Position numbers and translations under genes: made by a program. The notes under the pieces were generated by a model. It was not told where the DNA came from and made no database searches. It saw nothing but the letters and a program-made list of their open reading frames with translations. Shown here one piece after another: positions 36,280-43,266 of a DNA stretch of 64,000 nucleotides; the first letter of the stretch is position 1; each line of letters starts with the position of its first letter. This DNA is from Candidatus Sphingomonas colombiensis (GTDB lineage Bacteria > Pseudomonadota > Alphaproteobacteria > Sphingomonadales > Sphingomonadaceae): contig CP119315.1 of NCBI GenBank assembly GCA_029202845.1, forward strand, positions 255,501 through 319,500, read 5' to 3'.

Positions 36280-36436
36280 CGGGTATCCTGTGCTGGCAAA
36301 CCTTCGAGCTCAAACTAGGTAAACTGTTTCAGGTCGATGACAAATTAAATTGCTGCAATCGCGAAGCAGCTTTCGACACGCCCAGGCCACCGCCGCGCCG
36401 TTGAGCCGGAGGGGCGGCCCTGCTAGGCGCGGCTGC

Positions 36437-38212
36437 ATGTCCACCGAAGCGCCCATCGAAGCCCCTCGCCGCCGTCTCGGCAACCTCGCGCTGGTGTGGG
36501 ATCACGTGCGCCGTTATCCGGGCCGCATCGCCGCCGCCTGCGCCGCGCTGACCGTTACGTCGCTGGCGACGATCGCGATCCCGTACAGCTTCAAGCGCGT
36601 GATCGATCGCGGCTTCGGCCCCGGCGCAAATGGCGACATGGCGGGCCCGTTCCACTATCTGCTGATGATCGTGGTGGTGCTGGCGATCGCGACGGCGATC
36701 CGCTTCTATTTCGTGTCATGGCTCGGCGAGCGCGTGGTGGCCGATATCCGCGCCCGCGTGCAGCGCCATCTGCTGACGCTCACCCCGCGCTTCTTCGAGG
36801 AAAATCGCCCGTCCGAAATCGCCTCGCGGCTGACGGCGGATACCGCGCAGATCGAGAATGTCGTGGGATCGACCGTCTCGGTCGCGCTGCGCAACCTGTT
36901 CACCGGCTTCGGCGGGATGATCTATCTGTTCGCGATCTCGCCCAAGCTCGCCGGGATGCTGGTGCTGGGCATTCCGGTGGTGATCCTGCCGATCGCGTTG
37001 CTCGGCCGCCGCGTGCGCGCTTATTCGCGCACATCGCAGGATCGCATCGCCGATGTCGGCGCGATGGCGACCGAAACGCTGGGCGCGATGAAGATCGTGC
37101 AGGCGTTCGGACAGGAAGAACGCGAGGCGCAACGCTTCGCCGACGCGGTGGAGGCGACGATGGCCGCCGCTCGCCACCGCATCATGGTGCGCGCGATGAT
37201 GACCGCGATCGTCATCGGGCTGATCTTCGGCTCGATCACGCTGGTTCTTTGGGAAGGCGCGATCGACGTCGCCGCCGGTCGCCTGTCGGGCGGCGCGATC
37301 GCGGCCTTCGTGCTGACCGGCGGGATCGTCGCCGGCGCGTTCGGCGCGCTGACCGAAGTTTATGGCGATCTGTTGCGTGGCGCTGGCGCCGCCGGGCGCC
37401 TGTCTGAATTGCTCGCCGAACGGCCAGAGATCGCGGCGCCCCCCGCCCCGCTCCTCCTCCCGCTCCCGCCGCGCGGCGCGGTGGCGTTCGAGCATGTCGA
37501 ATTCCGCTATCCCACGCGGCAGGATACGGCGGCGCTTCACGATTTCAGCCTGACGATCACGCCGGGCGAGACGGTGGCGGTGGTCGGCCCGTCGGGCGCG
37601 GGCAAGACGACCCTGTTCCAGTTGCTCCAGCGCTTCTACGATCCGGCCAGCGGGCGCATCACGATCGACGGCATCGACCTGCGTGACGCCGATCCGGCCG
37701 CAATCCGATCGCATATCGCGATGGTGCCGCAGGAAACCGTGATCTTCGCCGCCTCCGCCCGCGACAATCTGCGCTACGGCCGCTGGGAAGCGCATGACGA
37801 CGAGCTTTGGGGTGCGGCCGAAGCCGCCAATGCCGCCGATTTCCTCCGCGCGCTGCCGGATGGGCTCGATACCTATCTCGGCGAGGGGGGCGCGCGGCTT
37901 TCGGGCGGCCAGCGGCAGCGCGTGGCGATCGCGCGCGCCCTGCTGCGCGACGCCCCGATCCTGCTGCTCGACGAGGCGACCAGCGCGCTCGACGCGGAAA
38001 GCGAATTGCTCGTCCAGCAGGCGCTCGACCGGCTGATGACCGATCGCACCACGCTGGTCATCGCGCATCGGCTCGCCACCGTGCGCGCCGCCAACCGCAT
38101 CGTCGTGATGGACGACGGCCGGATCGTCGAGGAAGGCACCCATGCCGCGCTGATGGCGCGCAGCGGCCTTTATGCGCGCCTCGCCAGCCTCCAGTTCAGC
38201 GAAGCGGCGTAG
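36437..38212 (+). CDS. ABC exporter, fused membrane and ATPase domains (MsbA-like half transporter)
   Basis: The product is 591 aa. The first about 330 residues are the six-helix type IV exporter domain (RIAAACAALTVTSLATIAIP; FFEENRPSEIASRLTADTAQI; TSQDRIADVGAMATETLGAM). The ATPase domain has Walker A GPSGAGKTT, signature ARLSGGQRQRVAIARALL, Walker B ILLLDEATSALD and switch His in IAHRLATV. It works as a homodimer, exporting lipids, peptides or drugs. ATG 36437 is chosen as the first sensible start. It is divergent from phaZ. Confidence 0.94.
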   Translation: MSTEAPIEAPRRRLGNLALVWDHVRRYPGRIAAACAALTVTSLATIAIPYSFKRVIDRGFGPGANGDMAGPFHYLLMIVVVLAIATAIRFYFVSWLGERVVADIRARVQRHLLTLTPRFFEENRPSEIASRLTADTAQIENVVGSTVSVALRNLFTGFGGMIYLFAISPKLAGMLVLGIPVVILPIALLGRRVRAYSRTSQDRIADVGAMATETLGAMKIVQAFGQEEREAQRFADAVEATMAAARHRIMVRAMMTAIVIGLIFGSITLVLWEGAIDVAAGRLSGGAIAAFVLTGGIVAGAFGALTEVYGDLLRGAGAAGRLSELLAERPEIAAPPAPLLLPLPPRGAVAFEHVEFRYPTRQDTAALHDFSLTITPGETVAVVGPSGAGKTTLFQLLQRFYDPASGRITIDGIDLRDADPAAIRSHIAMVPQETVIFAASARDNLRYGRWEAHDDELWGAAEAANAADFLRALPDGLDTYLGEGGARLSGGQRQRVAIARALLRDAPILLLDEATSALDAESELLVQQALDRLMTDRTTLVIAHRLATVRAANRIVVMDDGRIVEEGTHAALMARSGLYARLASLQFSEAA

Positions 38213-38266
38213 CGCCCTCATTCCCTTTCTGCTCTAATCATCCGCAAAGGCATGAGGAGAGCTGCA

Positions 38267-39430
38267 ATGGCCCGCGAATTTGATGTGATCGTTTATGGCG
38301 CAACCGGTTTTACCGGGCGGCTCGTCGCGGAATATCTGCAAGCGACCTATGGCACGACGGGCCCGAAATGGGCGATGGCGGGTCGCTCGCTCTCCAAGCT
38401 GCAAGAGGTGCGGGACGAGATGGGCGTGGCGGCGGACGTGCCGCTGATCACCGCCAATTCGGACGATCCCGCCAGCCTGCGCGCCATGGCGGAGCGCGCG
38501 ACCGTGGTGATCTCCACCGTCGGGCCGTATCAGCTCTATGGCAGCGATCTCGTCGCTGCCTGCGTCGAGACCGGCACGGCCTATGTCGATCTGTGCGGCG
38601 AGCCGGGATGGATGCGCAAGATGATCGACGCGCACGAGGCGCGCGCGAAGGAATCCGGCGCGCGGATCGTTTTCTCCTGCGGCTTCGATTCCATCCCGTT
38701 CGATCTGGGCGTGCTGACCTTGCAGGAGGCCGCGACCAAGCGTTTCGGCAAGCCGGCGCCGCGCGTGAAATGCCGCGTGCGGACGATGAAGGGCAAATTC
38801 TCCGGTGGCACCGCCGCCAGCCTGAAAGCGACGCTGGCCGCCGCCGCGCGCGACCCCTCGCTGCTCGCGCTGCTCGCCAGCCCGTTCGCGCTGACGCCCG
38901 GGCATAGCGGCCCGCATCAGCCGACCGGGCTGATCCCGGAATATGATTCGACGATCAACGCCTGGGTCGCGCCGTTCATCATGGCGCCGATCAACACCAA
39001 GAACGTCCACCGCACCAATTTCCTGCTGGGCCAGCGATATGGCAGCGATTTCGTCTATGACGAGATGATGGTCGCCGGGCTGGGCGATATCGGCAAAGCC
39101 GCCGCCGAAGCGATCGCGAAGATGAATCCGCTGGGCGGCGACAAGGGGCCGAAGCCCGGCGAAGGCCCGTCCAAGGAAGAACGCGACAGCGGCCATTACG
39201 ACGTTCTGTTCATCGGCCTGATGCCCGATGGCGCGCGGATCGACGCGGTCGTCACCGGCGATCGCGATCCGGGCTATGGCTCGACCAGCAAGATGCTCGC
39301 GGAAAGCGCGCTGTGCCTCGTCGAGGATGTGGCGGGCTCGGGCGGCGTCTGGACGCCGGGCGCGATCATGGGTGACGCGCTGCGCAAGCGGCTGATCGCC
39401 AAGGCCGGGATGACCTTCACGGGGGGATAA
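38267..39430 (+). CDS. Saccharopine dehydrogenase-like / trans-acting enoyl reductase family protein
   Basis: The product is 387 aa. ATG 38267 has GAGGAG 7 nt upstream (an in-frame ATG at 38252 is less well placed). The N-terminal Rossmann motif is VIVYGATGFTGRLVAEYL, followed by WAMAGRSLSKL, VVISTVGPYQLYG, YVDLCGEPGWM and FSCGFDSIPFDLGV, all typical of the saccharopine-dehydrogenase-like family that includes mycobacterial trans-acting enoyl reductases. Its bacterial substrate is unknown, with lipid enoyl groups a possibility. It stands alone between an exporter and a MarR-GNAT gene. Confidence 0.88.
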   Translation: MAREFDVIVYGATGFTGRLVAEYLQATYGTTGPKWAMAGRSLSKLQEVRDEMGVAADVPLITANSDDPASLRAMAERATVVISTVGPYQLYGSDLVAACVETGTAYVDLCGEPGWMRKMIDAHEARAKESGARIVFSCGFDSIPFDLGVLTLQEAATKRFGKPAPRVKCRVRTMKGKFSGGTAASLKATLAAAARDPSLLALLASPFALTPGHSGPHQPTGLIPEYDSTINAWVAPFIMAPINTKNVHRTNFLLGQRYGSDFVYDEMMVAGLGDIGKAAAEAIAKMNPLGGDKGPKPGEGPSKEERDSGHYDVLFIGLMPDGARIDAVVTGDRDPGYGSTSKMLAESALCLVEDVAGSGGVWTPGAIMGDALRKRLIAKAGMTFTGG

Positions 39431-39500
39431 GCCAGATTCGGCAACACCGCGGGGCCACGCGTCGCGCCCGACTCAGCCGCCTTGACTCAGGAGCAAACGT

Positions 39501-39536
39501 CATTCCATATCGCGATATATATCTCGATATGGAATG
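39501..39536 (+). promoter_or_regulatory. 36-bp near-perfect palindrome, operator of the MarR-GNAT gene
   Basis: CATTCCATATCG (39501-39512) and CGATATGGAATG (39525-39536) are perfect reverse complements. The centre GATATATATC (39514-39523) is itself a palindrome. In all, 17 of 18 base pairs match. TTGACT at 39482-39487 with CCATAT at 39505-39510 (17-bp spacer) forms a promoter whose -10 lies inside the palindrome. The only SD-like GGA (39531-39533) is also inside it. The ATG follows 4 bp later. Autorepression by the MarR-type product is the natural reading. Confidence 0.8.
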
Positions 39537-39540
39537 ACCG

Positions 39541-40503
39541 ATGACGATCGACCTTTTGCACGAACACGGCCGGGTGTTTCTCGGCAGCCGTCTGAAACGG
39601 CTTGGGGAGCGGATGCAGGCGGGGGCGGCCAAGGTGATCGCCGATGCCGGATTGCCGGTGCAGCCTTCCCATATGCCGATGCTGGCGGCGCTGGATGCGG
39701 GGCCGATGACGATCGGGCAATTGGTGCAGGCTGCCGGCATCAGCCAGCCCGGCGTGACGCGCGCGATCGGCCAATTGGTCGAACTCGGCCTCGCGCGGTC
39801 CGAACAGGGTGTCGATCAGCGACAGCGCACGATTACCCTCACCGCCGCCGGCGCCGCCGCGATGGCGCGGGCCAGATTGCATGTCTGGCCACGCGTGGAG
39901 CACGCGGTCGACGCGCTGTGCGGCGGCAGCGCGCGCGCCTTCCTCGATCAGATCGCTGCGGTGGAGGCCGCGCTCGCCGCGACGCCGCTCGATCTCCTCG
40001 CCGCCCAGGCCGAGCCGGATATCCTCTCGATCCGCGAATATAGCGACGATCTTGCCCGCCATTTCCACGATATCAACGCGGAATGGATCGACGCGATGTT
40101 CCAGCTCGAGGACACCGATCGAGAGGTGCTGGAAAATCCGCGCGCCAAAATCGTCGATGCGGGGGGCACCATCCTGTTCGTCGAAGCCAAAGGCCTTGGG
40201 ATCATCGGAACCTGCGCGCTGCAGAAAACCGGCGCCAGCAGCTTCGAGCTGACCAAGATGGGCGTGCGCGAAACCGCGCGCGGATTGAAAGCGGGGGAGT
40301 TCCTGCTCGCCGCGATCGTCGAGCGCGCGCGTTCGCTGGGCGCCGATCCGCTCTATTTGCTCACCAATGCGCGATGCGCGCCGGCGATCCATCTGTACGA
40401 GAAGATCGGCTTCGCCCACGATGCCGAGATCATGGCGCGATATGGCGCGCGCTACGCCCGCTGCGATGTCGCGATGCGCTATAACCCGCGCGACGGCGCG
40501 TAA
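39541..40503 (+). CDS. MarR-type HTH fused to GNAT acetyltransferase
   Basis: The product is 320 aa. Residues about 1-145 form a MarR winged helix (PMTIGQLVQAAGISQPGVTR as recognition region, then GLARSEQGVDQRQRTITLT as wing). Residues about 165-315 are a GNAT domain, with KGLGIIGTCALQK, FELTKMGVRETARGLKAGEF (the acetyl-CoA pyrophosphate loop) and LYLLTNARCAPAIHLYEKIGF. Such two-domain proteins are known, and a few regulate and acetylate within one polypeptide. The target is unknown. The gene is monocistronic and probably autoregulated through the palindrome. Confidence 0.9.
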   Translation: MTIDLLHEHGRVFLGSRLKRLGERMQAGAAKVIADAGLPVQPSHMPMLAALDAGPMTIGQLVQAAGISQPGVTRAIGQLVELGLARSEQGVDQRQRTITLTAAGAAAMARARLHVWPRVEHAVDALCGGSARAFLDQIAAVEAALAATPLDLLAAQAEPDILSIREYSDDLARHFHDINAEWIDAMFQLEDTDREVLENPRAKIVDAGGTILFVEAKGLGIIGTCALQKTGASSFELTKMGVRETARGLKAGEFLLAAIVERARSLGADPLYLLTNARCAPAIHLYEKIGFAHDAEIMARYGARYARCDVAMRYNPRDGA

Positions 40504-40518
40504 CGCTGCCGCCGTGCG

Positions 40519-40833
40519 TTACCGCCCGAGCGCGATCGCGCCCGCCGCCGCGAAGCCGGTGAGCGCGATCACGCCGAGCAGTCGCGCCAGTTCCTCCTTG
40601 CGGAAATTGACCAGCATATCCTCGTCGAGAAACCAGCACCCCTCCTCCGCGGGCAGGATCGCGCCGAAACGCGTCATGCGGCGGAACATGCGCTGCTGCG
40701 CGCGCGCCTGCGGCTCGAATGCGATCGCGCTTTCGGCCGTGGTGGCCTTTGCGTCGACGAAATGCGCGACGATCACCGATTGCGCGCGTGCCGCGATCTG
40801 TTCGGCGATGCGGCCGACGAGGTTCAACTTCAT
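40519..40833 (-). CDS. Small membrane-anchored protein of unknown function
   Basis: The product is 104 aa. The N-terminal part is helical and charged (LVGRIAEQIAARAQSVIVAH, then EPQARAQQRMFRRMTRF), followed by ILPAEEGCWFLDEDML. One C-terminal membrane helix (LLGVIALTGFAAAGAIALG) sits at the end, which suggests a tail-anchored topology. The family is not recognised. The ATG overlaps the rnr stop by ATGA, so it is almost certainly translated with RNase R and may be a partner or anchor. Confidence 0.7.
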   Translation of the reverse strand: MKLNLVGRIAEQIAARAQSVIVAHFVDAKATTAESAIAFEPQARAQQRMFRRMTRFGAILPAEEGCWFLDEDMLVNFRKEELARLLGVIALTGFAAAGAIALGR

Positions 40834-43031
40834 TTCTTGCGTCCCTGATGGCGGATATTGGCGGGGCGACCGCGCCGCTTGATCTCGCGCCGTGGGCCGC
40901 CCTTGCGCGGCGGCGGCAACGCTCCCTTGCCCTCCGGCAACTCGAAACGCAGCGCCCCCGAAACCGGATTCGCCTCCGCGAGCCGCAGCTTGAGCCGCCG
41001 GCCGAGCGCATATTCCTCGCCGCTCGTCTCGCCCACCAGCGTCCGCGCCGCCTCATCGAAACGGAAATATTCGCCGCCCAGATCGCGCACCGGCATCAGC
41101 CCGTCGCCGCCAATCCCATCTACCGTCGCGAAGAAGCCGAAATTGGCGACCCCCGTGATCCGCACCTCCACCGTCTCGCCGACGCGTTCGGCGAGATAGG
41201 CCGCGACGTAACGGTCGATCGTGTCGCGCTCCGCCTCCATCGCGCGGCGTTCCAGCCGGCTGATCGCTTCGCCGACGCGCTCGAAATCCTCGTCGCCGCC
41301 AAGCCCGCCCGGCCCCAGCGCATAGGCGGAGACGAGCGCGCGATGCACCATCAGATCCGCATAGCGCCGGATCGGCGAGGTGAAATGCCCGTAGCTCCCC
41401 AGCGCCAGCCCGAAATGGCCGTGGTTGGCCGGCGAATAATAGGCCTGCGTCTGCGTGCGAAGCACCTGCTCCATCAGTTGCGGGCGGAAATCGGCATCGC
41501 CCACCCGATCCAGAATGCGGTTGAAGGTGGCGGGCTTGATCACCTGCCCCAATGCGAAGGGGATATCGAACGTGTCGAGATAATCCTTCAGCGCCACCAG
41601 CTTCTCACGCGCGGGCGCTTCGTGGACGCGGTACATCACCGGGGCCTTCTTCGCCTCCAGCGCCTTGGCGGCGGCGACGTTGGCGGCGATCATATAATCC
41701 TCGATCAGTCGGTGCGCATCGAGCCGCTCGCGCGCGGCGACCGACATGATACGGCCCTTCTCATCGAGCACGACGCGCCGTTCAGGCAGATCGAGCGCCA
41801 GCGGCTCACGCTTGTCGCGCGCGGCGGCGAGCGCCTCCCAGCAACCCCACAGCGGCTTGAGCGCATCGAGCATCGGCCCTGCACCGGCATCGATCGTCGC
41901 CTGCGCGTCTTCATAGGCGATGTTGGCCGCGATCCGCACCGTCGCACGGGTGAAGCGCCACGATTTTAACGCGCCAGCCTTGCTCACCTGGATATGGCAG
42001 GCGAGCGCGGCGCGATCCTCGCCCTCTTTCAGCGAGCAGATTTCGGCGGAAAGCACCTCCGGCAGCATCGGCACGACGCGATCGGGGAAATAGACCGAAT
42101 TGCCCCGGCTGCGCGCCTCGCGATCGAGCGCCGATCCGGGGCGGACGTAGAAGCTTACATCGGCGATGGCGATGATCGCCTTCCATCCGCCCGCGTTCGC
42201 GGGATCGTTATCCGGCGCGGCCCATACCGCATCGTCATGGTCGCGCGCGTCCGCCGGATCGATCGCGACGATCGGCAGGTGCGTCAGATCTTCCCGCCCG
42301 TCGCCCAGCGGCTGGCGCGCGACGCGATCGGCCTCGGCCAGCGCCTCATCGGCGAAGCGATCCGGAATGCCGAACTGGTGGATCGCGATCAGCGAGAAAC
42401 TGCGCGGGGCGAACGGATCGCCCAGCCGCTGCACGACGCGCGCTGTGATGCGCGGCGGTCGCCCGGCGCGCTCCGCCAGCACCAGATCGCCCGCTTGCGC
42501 ATCGCCCGCATCGGAAACGGGGAACTCGCGCCGCTCCTTTTTCTCCACGCCCTGCAACCACAGCCGGTCGCCCTCGCCGCGCAGCACGCCGATCAGCTGT
42601 TCGGAGCTTGGCGCGAGCGATTTCATCGGATGAGCGATCCAGCCGCTTCCCGCCTCTTCGGTCCGCGCGAGGATGCGCGTGCCGACGCCCAGCGCCCCGC
42701 GCTTATGCTCGCGCACGCGCAGGCGCGGTGGCGGGGTTTCCGCCTCCCAGCGCTCGGGGACCGCCCAGACGTTCCCGCCATCGTCCACATCGACGATGCG
42801 CAGCACCGTCACCTTCGGCACGCCCCCCATCTTGTGGAACGCGCGGCCGGGAGCGGAATCGATCAGCCCCTCGTCCCCCATGTCCTTCAGCAACGCCTTG
42901 AGCGCGATCTTCTCCTGCGCGGTCAGGCCGAAGGCGCGCGCGATCTCCCGCTTGCCCGCGGGGCGATCGCTCGACGCGATGAAGTCCATGATCTGCTGAC
43001 GCGTCGGCAGGCCGACCTTTGGTTTTCGCAT
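40830..43031 (-). CDS. rnr: Ribonuclease R
   Basis: The product is 733 aa and is a processive 3'-5' exoribonuclease of the RNB family. MRKPKVGLPTRQQIMDFIAS begins with the N-terminal winged-helix segment. Cold-shock-like domains follow (RVREHKRGALGVGTRILAR). The RNB centre has VAIDPADARDHDDAVWA, the Asp cluster that binds magnesium, with VSFYVRPGSALDREARSRG and FTSPIRRYADLMVHRAL. The C-terminal S1 domain (VEVRITGVANFGFFATVDG) ends in a very basic tail. The ATG at 43031 is chosen over an in-frame ATG 66 bp upstream on family length. Confidence 0.95.
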   Translation of the reverse strand: MRKPKVGLPTRQQIMDFIASSDRPAGKREIARAFGLTAQEKIALKALLKDMGDEGLIDSAPGRAFHKMGGVPKVTVLRIVDVDDGGNVWAVPERWEAETPPPRLRVREHKRGALGVGTRILARTEEAGSGWIAHPMKSLAPSSEQLIGVLRGEGDRLWLQGVEKKERREFPVSDAGDAQAGDLVLAERAGRPPRITARVVQRLGDPFAPRSFSLIAIHQFGIPDRFADEALAEADRVARQPLGDGREDLTHLPIVAIDPADARDHDDAVWAAPDNDPANAGGWKAIIAIADVSFYVRPGSALDREARSRGNSVYFPDRVVPMLPEVLSAEICSLKEGEDRAALACHIQVSKAGALKSWRFTRATVRIAANIAYEDAQATIDAGAGPMLDALKPLWGCWEALAAARDKREPLALDLPERRVVLDEKGRIMSVAARERLDAHRLIEDYMIAANVAAAKALEAKKAPVMYRVHEAPAREKLVALKDYLDTFDIPFALGQVIKPATFNRILDRVGDADFRPQLMEQVLRTQTQAYYSPANHGHFGLALGSYGHFTSPIRRYADLMVHRALVSAYALGPGGLGGDEDFERVGEAISRLERRAMEAERDTIDRYVAAYLAERVGETVEVRITGVANFGFFATVDGIGGDGLMPVRDLGGEYFRFDEAARTLVGETSGEEYALGRRLKLRLAEANPVSGALRFELPEGKGALPPPRKGGPRREIKRRGRPANIRHQGRKK

Positions 43032-43266
43032 TGCGCGGAGATAGGGGCTGCGCGCGCCAGCGTCACGCGCCAAGAATGAGGGGCGCGCTCCACGCAACCG
43101 CCCTGACGAGCCGCATGCCCCAGCCCAAACGCGGCGCGCATTACGAAAAAAAGAAAAAACTAGCGATCATCGCATTGATATATATGAATAAATATGTCGA
43201 CGTTCGCCAAATTTTAAGCGTGATCACTAACCGGATTCGAATACGCCCGGGTGTATTCAGCCGGGC
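43032..43266. promoter_or_regulatory. AT-rich divergent control region with start-site hairpin
   Basis: The 235 bp between divergent rnr and the GGDEF-EAL gene include a stretch (about 43144-43222) far richer in A and T than the rest of the window, with A runs and TATATATGAATAAATATG. GCCCGG (43245-43250) can pair with CCGGGC (43261-43266), which ends right before the ATG at 43267. The hairpin would cover the ribosome site, and no good SD is visible. I cannot name the promoters with confidence. Confidence 0.4.

Noticed and set aside
36352..36370. PhaR operator before phaZ
   Set aside because: GCTGC-N9-GCAGC is suggestive, but the spacing differs from known PhaR sites and no phaR gene is near. 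Kept only as a note in the phaZ entry.
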